From an uncultured Pelagibacteraceae bacterium (GTDB lineage: Bacteria > Pseudomonadota > Alphaproteobacteria > Pelagibacterales > Pelagibacteraceae): a stretch of 42,693 bases of DNA. The translations under genes and the position numbers were made by a program. Within the stretch, counting starts at the first letter, position 1. Each line of letters begins with the position of its first letter. Under the pieces are notes generated by a model, which searched no databases, was not told where the DNA came from, and saw nothing but the letters and a program-made list of their open reading frames with translations. The DNA lies in assembly GCA_902593845.1 (NCBI GenBank), contig CACJJV010000010.1:1-42693 (forward strand), read 5' to 3'. Shown in pieces: positions 1 through 8,483 of the stretch.

Positions 1-1398
1 ATTAAAAAAACAGAAATACAAAAATTTAAATTACCTAGCCTCGATTTACTTAAAATTCCGTCAAAAAAAGAAAGAGAGAATTCTGAAAAAAACCAATCAA
101 GTGATCCTGAATTTTTAGAAAAAATATTGTTAGACTTTGGCGTTAATGGAAAAATCAAAAAAATAAGTCATGGACCAGTTGTTACATTGAATGAATTTGA
201 ACCTGCTGCTGGTGTAAAGGTTTCGAAGATAATAAATCTTTCTGATGATATTGCTAGAAATACTAGTTCTGAATCTGCTAGAATTTCGACCATTCCTGGG
301 AGTAACACTGTTGGAATTGAATTACCTAATTCATCAAGAGAAAATGTTTACTTAAGTGAGATTTTAAATAACTCCGACTTTAAGAAAAAAGAAATTAAAT
401 TACCAATCGCTTTAGGTAAAAGTATATCTGGAAATCCAATAGTTGGAGATTTATCCTCAATGCCTCATTTATTAATAGCTGGAACAACTGGATCTGGAAA
501 GTCAGTTTGCATCAACACAATAATATTGTCACTCCTTTACCGTCATACTCCTGAGAGATGTAAATTTATTTTGATTGATCCTAAAATGCTTGAACTATCA
601 ACATATGAAGGTGTGCCTCATCTTTTGTGTCCAGTGATAACCGAAGCTAAAAAAGCAGCCTCAGTTTTAGGCTGGGTGGTAAAAGAGATGGAAAGCAGAT
701 ACAGACTTATGACTAAAGAGGGAGTTAGAAATATAGATGGTTACAATTCAAAACATAAACTTCCAATGCCTTATATAGTCGTAGTGGTTGATGAAATGTC
801 AGATTTAATGCTAGTGGCAGGAAAAGAAATTGAAAACTATATTCAAAAATTATCTCAAATGGCAAGGGCAGCTGGCATACACATTATCATGGCTACTCAA
901 AGACCAAGTGTTGATGTAATTACAGGAACAATTAAAGCAAACTTTCCTACACGAATATCTTTTCAAGTTACATCTAAAATAGATAGTAGAACCATATTAG
1001 GAGAACAAGGTGCTGAACAATTGTTAGGTAAAGGTGATATGTTGTATATGTCATCTGCTAACAGAGTTATAAGAATACATGCACCATTTGTATCTGACAA
1101 TGAGATTGAAAATATTAACAATTCTTTAAGATCCCAAGCAGAACCAGATTATGTGGATGAAATTCTAAATTTTGCAGATGAAAAAGAAATGGGTGATGGT
1201 TCTAAAAATATGGGTGATAAAGATGAACTTTATCAAACAGCTGTAGAAATAATAAAATCAGAAGGGAAAGCATCAACGTCTTTTTTACAAAGAAAACTTC
1301 AGATAGGATATAATCGAGCAGCAAGAATAATTGATATGATGGAAGAAGAGGGAATTGTGAGTAAAGCCAATCATGTAGGAAAACGTGATGTTCTTTGA
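1..1398 (+). CDS. ftsK: DNA translocase FtsK, 5' part outside the window
   Basis: Septal DNA translocase that pumps the chromosome termini across the division septum and activates XerCD at dif. The reading frame is open from base 1, so the N-terminal membrane domain and linker lie outside the window; a TTG at 127 is internal and is not the start. Visible are the end of the linker with the usual PSLDLL segment, the alpha/beta motor with Walker A AGTTGSGKS near base 480, Walker B VVVVDEMSDL near 780, and the ATQRPSVDVITG motif. The C-terminal winged-helix gamma domain, which reads KOPS polarity signals, is present (TSFLQRKLQIGYNRAARIID). The stop codon overlaps the lolA start as TGATG. The identification is secure; only completeness is unknown. 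Confidence 0.96.
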   Translation: MKKTEIQKFKLPSLDLLKIPSKKERENSEKNQSSDPEFLEKILLDFGVNGKIKKISHGPVVTLNEFEPAAGVKVSKIINLSDDIARNTSSESARISTIPGSNTVGIELPNSSRENVYLSEILNNSDFKKKEIKLPIALGKSISGNPIVGDLSSMPHLLIAGTTGSGKSVCINTIILSLLYRHTPERCKFILIDPKMLELSTYEGVPHLLCPVITEAKKAASVLGWVVKEMESRYRLMTKEGVRNIDGYNSKHKLPMPYIVVVVDEMSDLMLVAGKEIENYIQKLSQMARAAGIHIIMATQRPSVDVITGTIKANFPTRISFQVTSKIDSRTILGEQGAEQLLGKGDMLYMSSANRVIRIHAPFVSDNEIENINNSLRSQAEPDYVDEILNFADEKEMGDGSKNMGDKDELYQTAVEIIKSEGKASTSFLQRKLQIGYNRAARIIDMMEEEGIVSKANHVGKRDVL

Positions 1399-1946
1399 TG
1401 ATTAATAAATTAATTTTTTTATTACTTTTATTTTCAATTGCTGAGGCTTCAGCGAATATTAAAGAAAAGATTATTCAAAATTTAGAAACCACTAATAATT
1501 TGACATTTAACTTTGAGCAAAACGTTAACGGTAAAACAGAAAATGGTCATTGTGCTCTTTCATACCCTCAAAAAATATTTTGCAAATATAATTTAAGAAA
1601 TAACAAAATTTTAGTTTCTAATGGAAAATCCATAGTCATAAAAACTAATAATAGCTATTACCTATATCCCCTTAAACGAACACCATTAAATCTAATATTA
1701 AATAAAAAATTTTTAATTGATAAAATCAAAAATTTAGATGAAAGAATCTTGGATAAAAAATTTATAAATTTTAAGTTTTTTGAAGAAGATTTTGAAGTGA
1801 ATATTTTCTTTGATTATAACACTCTTGATTTGATTGGTTGGCAAACTACAGATATTTATCAAAATCTTAGTATCACTTTTTTAGATTCGGTTAAAAGAAA
1901 TCAAAAATTAAATAGTAATTTATTTAATTTACCTCAACAAAATTAA
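1398..1946 (+). CDS. lolA: Outer-membrane lipoprotein carrier LolA
   Basis: Periplasmic chaperone that carries lipoproteins from LolCDE to the outer membrane. About 182 residues with an N-terminal hydrophobic signal peptide (roughly residues 2-19, LIFLLLLFSIAEASA, cleavage after ASA) and the LolA beta-sheet pattern, including the FNFEQNVNGKTENG region and a Pro-rich late segment (YLYPLKRTPLNLIL). I place the start at the ATG overlapping the ftsK stop (TGATG), not the in-frame TTG three bases upstream. The ftsK-lolA pair is common in alphaproteobacteria and suggests translational coupling. The sequence is divergent, so the assignment rests partly on context. The 3' end overlaps the convergent GNAT gene by 4 bases. 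Confidence 0.85.
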   Translation: MINKLIFLLLLFSIAEASANIKEKIIQNLETTNNLTFNFEQNVNGKTENGHCALSYPQKIFCKYNLRNNKILVSNGKSIVIKTNNSYYLYPLKRTPLNLILNKKFLIDKIKNLDERILDKKFINFKFFEEDFEVNIFFDYNTLDLIGWQTTDIYQNLSITFLDSVKRNQKLNSNLFNLPQQN

Positions 1947-2446
1947 ATTGAAATAGACTCCGTTTTATAAATTCTCATACCCCTTGAGATATAATTATTT
2001 AATGCATTTTTATGGTCTAAAGAGCAAGTGTGCACCCAAACTCTATTAGTATTTTCAGAAAAAGAATTTTTTATAGCCGATGTTAAAAGGAAAGAGCCTA
2101 ATTTTTTATTTTGATATTCTTTAAGTAAACCAAGATAAGCAATTTCTGTCTCTTTTTTTTCCTCATGGAAAATAAGTTCAAAATATCCAGCCATATCATT
2201 AGCTTTTTTAAGAATATAAGTTTTTACCTTTTGATCAGAAATATATTCGATCCATTGTTTATCTGTCCAAACTAATCGATCTGTCCATCGATGTTCTTTA
2301 CCAATACTTTTATAAAAAAACTTATTTATTTGAAAATCTGCTGGATCACTAAGATCGATTAAACAGTCATCTGGAGAAAATTTAGATTTTTTTAAGTCTT
2401 TAAGTGAATTGATTTCTAAATAATTTCTTTCAACTTTAGTGCTCAC
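1943..2446 (-). CDS. GNAT-family N-acetyltransferase
   Basis: Probable acetyl-CoA-dependent acyltransferase of unknown substrate, 167 residues. The GNAT motif A is visible around residues 100-115: a beta strand (TEIAYLGLLKEY) followed by QNKKLGSFLL, which fits the Q/R-x-x-G-x-G/A acetyl-CoA pyrophosphate loop with Lys in the first Gly place and Ser in the last. The C-terminal NALNNYISRGMRIY matches the usual motif B helix and turn (N-x-x-A-x-x-x-Y-x-x-x-G). The start overlaps the HIT gene stop by 4 bases (ATGA), so it is probably the last gene of the mcl-mtkAB-HIT transcript. Whether it acts on a protein or a small molecule cannot be told. Confidence 0.8.
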   Translation of the reverse strand: MSTKVERNYLEINSLKDLKKSKFSPDDCLIDLSDPADFQINKFFYKSIGKEHRWTDRLVWTDKQWIEYISDQKVKTYILKKANDMAGYFELIFHEEKKETEIAYLGLLKEYQNKKLGSFLLTSAIKNSFSENTNRVWVHTCSLDHKNALNNYISRGMRIYKTESISI

Positions 2447-2808
2447 TCCACCATCTTTCCAACTTTTTCACCTCCAAATAGGTGAAAATGTAAATGAGGC
2501 ACTTCTTGACCACCGTGTTCAGATATATTAGCTAAAGCACGATAACCTTTACCGTCGTCTACTGATATACCAAGTTTTTTTGCAACAATATTAATACCCT
2601 TTAATAGACCCACCATTTCCTCTGGGGAGGCGTTTTGACTAAAATCATCAAGGTCAATATATTTTCCTTTCGGTATTACCAGTGCATGAATTTTTTTTTG
2701 TGGGTTTATATCATGAAATGATAAAACGTAATCATCCTCGTAAATCTTATTACAAGGAATTTCCCCTCTTAAAATTTTAGCAAAAATATTATTCTCATCA
2801 TAAGTCAT
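2443..2808 (-). CDS. HIT (histidine triad) family hydrolase
   Basis: HinT-like purine nucleotide phosphoramidase, 121 residues, the usual size of the HIT branch 1 family. The family opening (NIFAKILRGEIPC, then YEDDYVLSFHDINPQ) and the active-site triad VPHLHFHLFGG near residue 105 are both intact; the middle histidine is the expected nucleophile. Predicted cytosolic enzyme hydrolysing AMP-lysine or aminoacyl-AMP-type bonds. It starts directly after the mtkB stop with no spacer and overlaps the following GNAT gene, so it is translationally linked to the malate-CoA operon. A functional link to that pathway is not established. Confidence 0.93.
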   Translation of the reverse strand: MTYDENNIFAKILRGEIPCNKIYEDDYVLSFHDINPQKKIHALVIPKGKYIDLDDFSQNASPEEMVGLLKGINIVAKKLGISVDDGKGYRALANISEHGGQEVPHLHFHLFGGEKVGKMVE

Positions 2809-3696
2809 TTAGATATTTCCTAAGACTGACTTAACAGTATCACCCATTACGGAAGGATTTTTCGATATGGTTACTCCACATTCTTTTAAAATTTCAACTT
2901 TTTCTATCGCACTTTCTCCATAAGCTGAGACTATTGCACCTGCGTGGCCCATTACTCTGCCTTTAGGTGCAGTTAATCCAGCAATGTATCCAACCACTGG
3001 TTTTTTCATATTCTCTTTTGCGAATTCACCTGCTGCTACTTCTTGGGGACCACCTATTTCTCCAATCATTAAAATTACATCAGTTTCATCATCAGTTTCA
3101 AATTTTTCTATAATATCTCTAAATGAGCTTCCATTAATAGGATCTCCACCAATACCAACACTTGTTGAAATTCCTATATTTAAATTTTTCAATTGTTGTG
3201 CTGCCTCATATCCTAATGTTCCAGATCGACTTATAATTCCAACTCTTCCTTCCTTATAAATATGACCAGGCATTATTCCTAACATTGATTTCCCTGGGCT
3301 TATAATTCCAGCACAATTAGGTCCAACCAATGTCATTTTTTCAGCTCGTGAATACCTTCTCATATATCTTTTGATCTTAATCATATCGTGTGATGGAATA
3401 CCGTCTACTATAGCTACACAAGTTTTTATTCCTGCATCAGCTGCTTCCATCGCAGAGTCTGCTGCAAAAGCAGGTGGTACAAATAATATTGATGCTGTAG
3501 CACCAGTATTTTTTACAGCATCTTTTACAGTATCAAATACTGGTCTATCCAAATGTTTTTGGCCTCCTTTGCCGGGTGTAACACCACCAACTACATCTGA
3601 TCCATATTTAATCATTTCTTCAGCATGAAAAGTTCCCATTTTTCCTGTGAAGCCTTGGATTATTATTTTTGTATCTTTATGAATTATTACGGACAT
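2809..3696 (-). CDS. mtkB: Malate-CoA ligase alpha subunit (SucD family)
   Basis: Alpha subunit of an acid-thiol ligase, 295 residues, the normal length for SucD/MtkB. The CoA-binding Rossmann motif (IIIQGFTGKMGTFHA) opens the protein, GPNCAGIISPG lies mid-protein, and the phosphohistidine loop GHAGAIVSAYGESA near residue 245 is intact, so the enzyme should be active. SucD (succinyl-CoA synthetase) and MtkB (malate thiokinase) are the same family. I favour MtkB because the gene sits one base behind an MtkA-like beta subunit and the operon begins with a malyl-CoA lyase, as in the serine cycle cluster of methylotrophs. Substrate preference is inferred from context; a succinyl-CoA role is not excluded. 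Confidence 0.8.
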   Translation of the reverse strand: MSVIIHKDTKIIIQGFTGKMGTFHAEEMIKYGSDVVGGVTPGKGGQKHLDRPVFDTVKDAVKNTGATASILFVPPAFAADSAMEAADAGIKTCVAIVDGIPSHDMIKIKRYMRRYSRAEKMTLVGPNCAGIISPGKSMLGIMPGHIYKEGRVGIISRSGTLGYEAAQQLKNLNIGISTSVGIGGDPINGSSFRDIIEKFETDDETDVILMIGEIGGPQEVAAGEFAKENMKKPVVGYIAGLTAPKGRVMGHAGAIVSAYGESAIEKVEILKECGVTISKNPSVMGDTVKSVLGNI

Positions 3697-3697
3697 T

Positions 3698-4858
3698 TTA
3701 TTTTAATGCAGCTACAGCTTTATTAGCAGCCTCCTCTAATGTGCTTGCCTCTATGTAATTCAATTTACTCTCTTTTAATATCTTATTACCTTTTTCAACA
3801 TTAGTTCCAGCAAGTCTAATTACCAAAGGAACTTTAATTTCTATTTTTTCTAATGCCTGGACTATTCCCTCCGCTACCCAATCACATCGATTTATTCCAG
3901 CGAAAATATTTACAAGAATTACTTTTACTTTCTTGTCCATAGTGATTAGTCTAAATGCCTTTACTATTTTTTCAGGTGTCGCTCCTCCACCAACATCAAG
4001 AAAATTAGCTGGTTCCCCTCCTGCTAATTTAATCATATCCATTGATGCCATTGCTAATCCAGCACCATTAATGATATTCCCTATGTTACCGTCTAAACTA
4101 ACATAATTTAAACCTCTATCAGAAGCGTAAACTTCTTTTTCATCTTCCTGTGTTTTGTCTCTTAATTCAGACACTTTATCTCTTCTGAACATTGCATTAT
4201 TGTCAAAACTCATCTTGCAGTCTAAAGCCAATATTTGTTTTTGTTTTGAAATTACTAATGGATTTACCTCAACCATTGTTGCATCTAGCTCGCTAAAAGC
4301 TTTTGCACAACCTATTATCGTTTCTGAGACCCTTCTAATTAATTCTGGTTCTATTCCCAGCCCAAAAGCTAGCTCTCTTGCTTGAAAATCTTGTATACCA
4401 ACAGCAACTTCTATTTTAGACCTAATTATTGAGTGTGGTTTTTCTTTAGCAATTTCCTCTACGCTCATCCCACCTTCAGTTGAAGCTACAATCATTATAC
4501 TCTCAGAGCTTCTGTCAAAAACTAATCCTAGATATAATTCTTTTTCAATGTTTGTTGCCTCCTCTATATAAATTCTATTTACAATTTTACCCTGAGGTCC
4601 TGTTTGATTAGTTACCAATTTTTTTCCTAGAAGTTTGTCTGTTGCTTGAGCAACTTCTAGAGGAGAATTGCAAAGAACCACGCCTCCAGCTTTTCCTCTT
4701 GCACCAGAATGAATTTGTGCTTTAACAACCCATTTTGATCCACCAATTTCTCTGGCTTTGTTTTCTGCTGTCTCTGGACTATAAACTATCCCTCCTCTTG
4801 GAATTGTAACTCCAAAACTCGCTAAAATTTCTTTTGCTTGATATTCGTGGATATCCAT
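3698..4858 (-). CDS. mtkA: Malate-CoA ligase beta subunit (SucC family, ATP-grasp)
   Basis: Beta, nucleotide-binding subunit of malate thiokinase or succinyl-CoA synthetase, 386 residues. The N-terminal ATP-grasp domain starts MDIHEYQAKEILASFGV and carries the QIHSGARGKAGGV nucleotide loop. The C-terminal ligase domain carries VNGAGLAMASMDMIK, GGEPANFLDVGGGA and NIFAGINRCDWVAEG. The segment DCKMSFDNNAMFRR has the KMSFD form I associate with MtkA, whereas TCA-cycle SucC usually shows a KxNFDDNA form; this is from memory and not an alignment. Gene order mcl, mtkA, mtkB with 1-2 base spacers supports a malate to malyl-CoA step using ATP and CoA. Confidence 0.8.
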   Translation of the reverse strand: MDIHEYQAKEILASFGVTIPRGGIVYSPETAENKAREIGGSKWVVKAQIHSGARGKAGGVVLCNSPLEVAQATDKLLGKKLVTNQTGPQGKIVNRIYIEEATNIEKELYLGLVFDRSSESIMIVASTEGGMSVEEIAKEKPHSIIRSKIEVAVGIQDFQARELAFGLGIEPELIRRVSETIIGCAKAFSELDATMVEVNPLVISKQKQILALDCKMSFDNNAMFRRDKVSELRDKTQEDEKEVYASDRGLNYVSLDGNIGNIINGAGLAMASMDMIKLAGGEPANFLDVGGGATPEKIVKAFRLITMDKKVKVILVNIFAGINRCDWVAEGIVQALEKIEIKVPLVIRLAGTNVEKGNKILKESKLNYIEASTLEEAANKAVAALK

Positions 4859-4860
4859 AT

Positions 4861-5799
4861 TTATTTATTATTTATTAATTTATCTATATTTACAATATTT
4901 TCTGCCATTCTTGCTGATGCAGCATCAATCATTCTTCCATCAAGTTGAGCTGCTCCCTTTCCCTCTTTAGCAGCCTTTTTAAGCTCTTCTAAAATTCTTT
5001 TCGCTTTACTCACTTCTGACTCTGGTGGAGAAAATACTTTGTTTGCTAATTCAATTTGTGAAGGATGGATTGCCCATTTTCCCTCTATTCCGATGGCAGC
5101 TCCTCTTTTTGCAGCCGCAACATATGCATCAGGATCATTAAAATCTCCAAATGGTCCATCAATTGCTCTTAGACCGTATGCCCTACAAGTCATAACTAGT
5201 TCTGATAATCCGTGATGCCATTGATCTCCCGGGTAATCTGGATTGAGCCCTCCTATCACAACAGTTCTTGCTCTTAAACTTGCTGCATAATCTGCAACAC
5301 CAAAGTGTAAAGCCTCAAGTCTCTCACTTGATTTTGCTATTTCCTTAATGTTGGACATGCCTAAGGCTGTTTCAATCAAGCATTCGATCCCAATTTTATT
5401 TTTAATTTTTTTATTTGTCTCAATTTGAGTTAACAAACAATCAACCATGTAAACGTCGCTATCTGTTCCTGCTTTAGGTACAAGAATTGTATCTACATTT
5501 TTTCCAGCTTGTTCAACTATTTCTACTAAATCACTATACATGTAATGAGTATCTAAACTATTTATTCTCACTGAAATTGTTTTACCTTTTTCCCTCCAGT
5601 TCATTTCATTTAAAGCTTTTATTACATTTGCTCTAGCTGAAACTTTGTCATTAGGAGAAACTGCATCTTCTAAGTCTAAAAAGATGTAATCCGCATCTGA
5701 ATTTAGTGCCTTCTCAAACATTTTTGGAGACGACCCTGGAACTGCTAGTTCACTTCTTTGCAGTCTTGATTTTGCGGGTTTATAGAATTTATGGCTCAT
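4861..5799 (-). CDS. mcl: L-malyl-CoA / beta-methylmalyl-CoA lyase (HpcH/HpaI-CitE superfamily)
   Basis: Reversibly cleaves malyl-CoA to acetyl-CoA and glyoxylate, 312 residues. Typical features are the N-terminal SELAVPGSSPKMFEKAL, the FLDLEDAVSPNDK metal site region, the conserved acidic IECLIETALGM segment, GGLNPDYPGDQWHHGLSE, and the DGPFGDFNDPDAY and GKWAIHPSQIELA blocks. The DQWHH and DGPFGDF blocks are characteristic of malyl-CoA lyases and argue against citrate lyase beta subunit. It is the first gene of the minus-strand operon with mtkA and mtkB. The 84-base gap upstream of it (5800-5883) should hold the operon promoter, but I see no convincing -35/-10 pair. Confidence 0.88.
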   Translation of the reverse strand: MSHKFYKPAKSRLQRSELAVPGSSPKMFEKALNSDADYIFLDLEDAVSPNDKVSARANVIKALNEMNWREKGKTISVRINSLDTHYMYSDLVEIVEQAGKNVDTILVPKAGTDSDVYMVDCLLTQIETNKKIKNKIGIECLIETALGMSNIKEIAKSSERLEALHFGVADYAASLRARTVVIGGLNPDYPGDQWHHGLSELVMTCRAYGLRAIDGPFGDFNDPDAYVAAAKRGAAIGIEGKWAIHPSQIELANKVFSPPESEVSKAKRILEELKKAAKEGKGAAQLDGRMIDAASARMAENIVNIDKLINNK

Positions 5800-5883
5800 T
5801 TTTTTTAGGCAGTATATATTTTCTAAACTAATAATATACTTATTCTTTTTATTAGTATTTTTGATAAAAAATTTTGAGCCCTG

Positions 5884-6099
5884 CTAGTTTTTTAAAACCC
5901 CATATTTACTGAATTTATACCAAGCTCTCTCATGGAAGTAATATAAGAACATTTTTGTTAAAACTTCTATCCCAGCAATAGTTCCAGCCCAATCAAATTT
6001 TCCAGTTATTAACCAAGCTATTAAGAATGTATCTAAACTAGCTATTATTCTCCAAGTTATAGTTTTTGCTAAATGTCTTTTTTTTTCGACGTGCTTCAT
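5884..6099 (-). CDS. DUF2061 small membrane protein
   Basis: A 71-residue protein of the DUF2061 family, function unknown. It shows the family signature (AKTITWRIIASLDTFLIAWL followed by a second hydrophobic stretch and MFLYYFHERAWYKF). Two short hydrophobic segments are expected, so it is probably an inner-membrane protein. It lies 15 bases downstream of hisE in the same direction and is likely a read-through gene of the histidine operon. No sign of decay is visible. Family members occur near diverse genes, and I infer nothing about histidine metabolism from the position alone. Confidence 0.85.
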   Translation of the reverse strand: MKHVEKKRHLAKTITWRIIASLDTFLIAWLITGKFDWAGTIAGIEVLTKMFLYYFHERAWYKFSKYGVLKN

Positions 6100-6114
6100 A
6101 ATTGCCTCTCTAAT

Positions 6115-6387
6115 TTATTTTTTTCTTTTATTTAGTTCCGCAATTACATCTTCTATCTTAACATCGTTTGCCTCTAAAAACATAATTAAATGATAAAAAA
6201 CATCAGCTGCCTCGTGAATTTTATTAGAATTTTGCTCAATAGCTTCTATTAACTCTTGAACTTCTTCTAAAACTTTTTCTTTGGCTAAATTTTTATCTTT
6301 TAAAAGTTTATTTGTATAAGATCCCTCTACTGGATTTTTTTTTCTTTCTCTAGCAAGTAAAATAAGATCTTCTATAACTTTAAGCAT
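6115..6387 (-). CDS. hisE: Phosphoribosyl-ATP pyrophosphatase
   Basis: Second step of histidine synthesis: PR-ATP to PR-AMP plus pyrophosphate. 90 residues, an all-alpha MazG-like fold with the acidic metal-binding motif KEKVLEEVQELIEAI and the second motif HEAADVFYHLIMFL. I start it at the ATG at 6387, one base after the hisF stop. A longer frame reaching 6510 would overlap hisF by 122 bases and add 41 residues unlike any HisE, so it is rejected. Last histidine gene of the hisBHAFE run; hisI is not fused to it and must lie elsewhere. Confidence 0.92.
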   Translation of the reverse strand: MLKVIEDLILLARERKKNPVEGSYTNKLLKDKNLAKEKVLEEVQELIEAIEQNSNKIHEAADVFYHLIMFLEANDVKIEDVIAELNKRKK

Positions 6388-6388
6388 G

Positions 6389-7141
6389 TTAGATTCTAAC
6401 AGGTATATCTTTTGAAGCCAAATACTCCTTCGCTTCATTAATAGAATATGTTCCATAATGAAATATTGAAGCTGCAAGGACTGCACTAGCTCCAGAATTA
6501 ATGCCATCAACTAAATGATCTAAAGTTCCTACACCCCCTGATGCTATGACCGGAATATTAATATTTGATGTAATTTTTTTCATTAACTCAATATCATATC
6601 CTGATTTAGTTCCATCTTTATCCATTGATGTAACTAACAATTCTCCTGCTCCACTATCTTCCATTTGTTTTGCATATTTAAGCGCATCAATACCACTATT
6701 ATTTCTTCCGCCATGGGTAAACACTTCCCACTTTTCTCCATTTTTTTTTGCATCGATCGCAACTACAATGCATTGAGAACCAAATTTTTTTGAACTATCG
6801 ATAACAACTTTTGAATTTTCAACTGCTGCAGTGTTTATGGAAACTTTATCAGCGCCACAATTAAGTAATTTGTTAATATCCTCAACACTTCTAACACCAC
6901 CTCCTACAGTTAATGGCACAAAACACTTTTTTGAAGTTTTCTCCACAACATCATAAATAGTATCTCTATTTTCATTAGATGCAGTAATATCTAAAAAACA
7001 AATTTCATCTGCTCCACCATCGCTATAAATTTTGGCTTGTTCCACAGGGTCTCCCGCATCTTTTAGATCAACAAAATTTATTCCTTTAACAACGCGACCA
7101 TTTTTTACATCTAAACAAGGTATTATTCTATTTTTAAGCAT
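6389..7141 (-). CDS. hisF: Imidazole glycerol phosphate synthase, cyclase subunit
   Basis: Cyclase half of IGP synthase: takes ammonia from HisH and PRFAR to give IGP and AICAR. 250 residues, a (beta/alpha)8 barrel. Seen: the opening [20 protein letters not shown] with catalytic Asp in CLD, the phosphate-binding LTVGGGVRS and [10 protein letters not shown], and the second catalytic Asp in [12 protein letters not shown]. It overlaps the hisA 3' end by 8 bases. Complete and apparently functional. Confidence 0.97.
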   Translation of the reverse strand: MLKNRIIPCLDVKNGRVVKGINFVDLKDAGDPVEQAKIYSDGGADEICFLDITASNENRDTIYDVVEKTSKKCFVPLTVGGGVRSVEDINKLLNCGADKVSINTAAVENSKVVIDSSKKFGSQCIVVAIDAKKNGEKWEVFTHGGRNNSGIDALKYAKQMEDSGAGELLVTSMDKDGTKSGYDIELMKKITSNINIPVIASGGVGTLDHLVDGINSGASAVLAASIFHYGTYSINEAKEYLASKDIPVRI

Positions 7142-7850
7142 CTTCTTTTACTAATTCCTCTAATTTTATATCTCCATCATAAATAGCTTTACCAACTATT
7201 ATACCCTCAACATTTTTTAAATTCTTGGCTTTTTTAATATCTCCTATTGATGAAACACCACCTGATATAATCATGGGGCACTTTGATATCTCAGCAACTT
7301 TCATCATTTCATTAAAATTTGGACCTTGTTTCATTCCATCTCTATTAATATCTGTATAAATTAATCTACTAACACCATAATCGTTAATTTCTTTTAAATA
7401 ATCTAAAGTTAATTTATTAGAGCTTTCTTTCCATCCAGATACTGATAAATAACCGTCTTTAGCATCTAAGCCTAGAGCGATATGATTTTGAAATTTTTCA
7501 CATGATTCTTTTAAGAAATTTTTGTCTTTAATAGCAGCACTTCCCAGAATTACTTTCTCAACACCAGCATCAATGTATTTTTGAATACTATTATAATTTC
7601 TAATACCACCACCTACTTCAACTTTAAAATTAAATTTAACAACTATATCCTTAATAATATCTAAATTAACTGTTTCACCAGTTAAAGCACCATCTAAATC
7701 AACTATGTGTAAATTTTTAAATCCATGATCTTTAAATTTTCCTGCTTGATCAATAGGAGACAATCCATACTCAGTCTTTTTTTCGAAATCTCCTTTAACT
7801 AATCTTACACACTTTTTATCTTTAATATCTATTGCAGGAAATATTTTCAT
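7134..7850 (-). CDS. hisA: ProFAR isomerase (phosphoribosylformimino-5-aminoimidazole carboxamide ribotide isomerase)
   Basis: Amadori isomerisation step giving PRFAR. 238 residues, HisA/HisF barrel. The opening [20 protein letters not shown] carries the catalytic Asp8, [10 protein letters not shown] and [12 protein letters not shown] are the two phosphate sites, and [14 protein letters not shown] holds the second acid. The hisA start lies one base beyond the hisH stop. The DI at positions 8-9 and the GMKQGPN form distinguish it from its paralogue HisF next door. Confidence 0.96.
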   Translation of the reverse strand: MKIFPAIDIKDKKCVRLVKGDFEKKTEYGLSPIDQAGKFKDHGFKNLHIVDLDGALTGETVNLDIIKDIVVKFNFKVEVGGGIRNYNSIQKYIDAGVEKVILGSAAIKDKNFLKESCEKFQNHIALGLDAKDGYLSVSGWKESSNKLTLDYLKEINDYGVSRLIYTDINRDGMKQGPNFNEMMKVAEISKCPMIISGGVSSIGDIKKAKNLKNVEGIIVGKAIYDGDIKLEELVKEDA

Positions 7851-7851
7851 T

Positions 7852-8478
7852 TTACAAATTTATAAAATTATCAATTATTTTTAGGCCAATCCTATCACTC
7901 TTCTCTGGATGAAATTGAGTTCCAAAAATATTTTCTTTTTCAACAGAGCAAACAATATTTGATGAATAGTCTGTTGTTGCTGAAACCACTTTTTTATCAT
8001 TTGGAACAAATTCATAACTATGAACAAAATACATATGTGAGTTATTTTCTATATCTTTGAAAATTTTACTATCTTTGACAATATTGATTTGATTCCAACC
8101 GATATGAGGAAGTTTATACTTACCGTTCTGATTATCTATTTTTGAAACTTTTCCTGAAATCCATCCTAAGCCTTTAGTTTCGGTTTCTTCATAACCAACG
8201 TCAGCAAACATCTGCAAACCAACACAAATTCCAAGTAGAGGTTTTTTATAGTTTATTGCAAATTCATTTAAAGTATCTGTGAGGCCTTTAATTTTATTCA
8301 AGGCATCCACACAACTTTTAAATGAGCCCTGCCCTGGTAAAACTACTTTGTCACTTGATTTTATCTTATTTAAATCTGAGGTAACCTCGATAGTTACTTT
8401 ATCTTTTGCAACTTCTTTAAAAGAGTTTATTACCGAGCTTATATTGCCCGATTTATAATCAACAATTGTGACGTTCAT
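7852..8478 (-). CDS. hisH: Imidazole glycerol phosphate synthase, glutaminase subunit
   Basis: Class I glutamine amidotransferase that feeds ammonia into HisF. 208 residues. Visible are the N-terminal VTIVDYKSGNISSV, the oxyanion VVLPGQGSF, the nucleophile motif GICVGLQMFAD with Cys near residue 85, and the His/Glu pair in FGTQFHPEKSD near the C-terminus. All catalytic residues are present. It is the second gene of the his run, 5 bases after hisB. Confidence 0.96.
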   Translation of the reverse strand: MNVTIVDYKSGNISSVINSFKEVAKDKVTIEVTSDLNKIKSSDKVVLPGQGSFKSCVDALNKIKGLTDTLNEFAINYKKPLLGICVGLQMFADVGYEETETKGLGWISGKVSKIDNQNGKYKLPHIGWNQINIVKDSKIFKDIENNSHMYFVHSYEFVPNDKKVVSATTDYSSNIVCSVEKENIFGTQFHPEKSDRIGLKIIDNFINL

Positions 8479-8483
8479 TAAAC

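Noticed and set aside
2984..3628. Open frames on the plus strand across mtkB
   Set aside because: They are shadows of the conserved mtkB gene; composition is Ser/Pro/Thr-rich and no domain is recognisable.
6388..6510. Upstream extension of hisE into hisF
   Set aside because: The extra 41 residues do not resemble HisE and the ATG at 6387 sits directly after the hisF stop.
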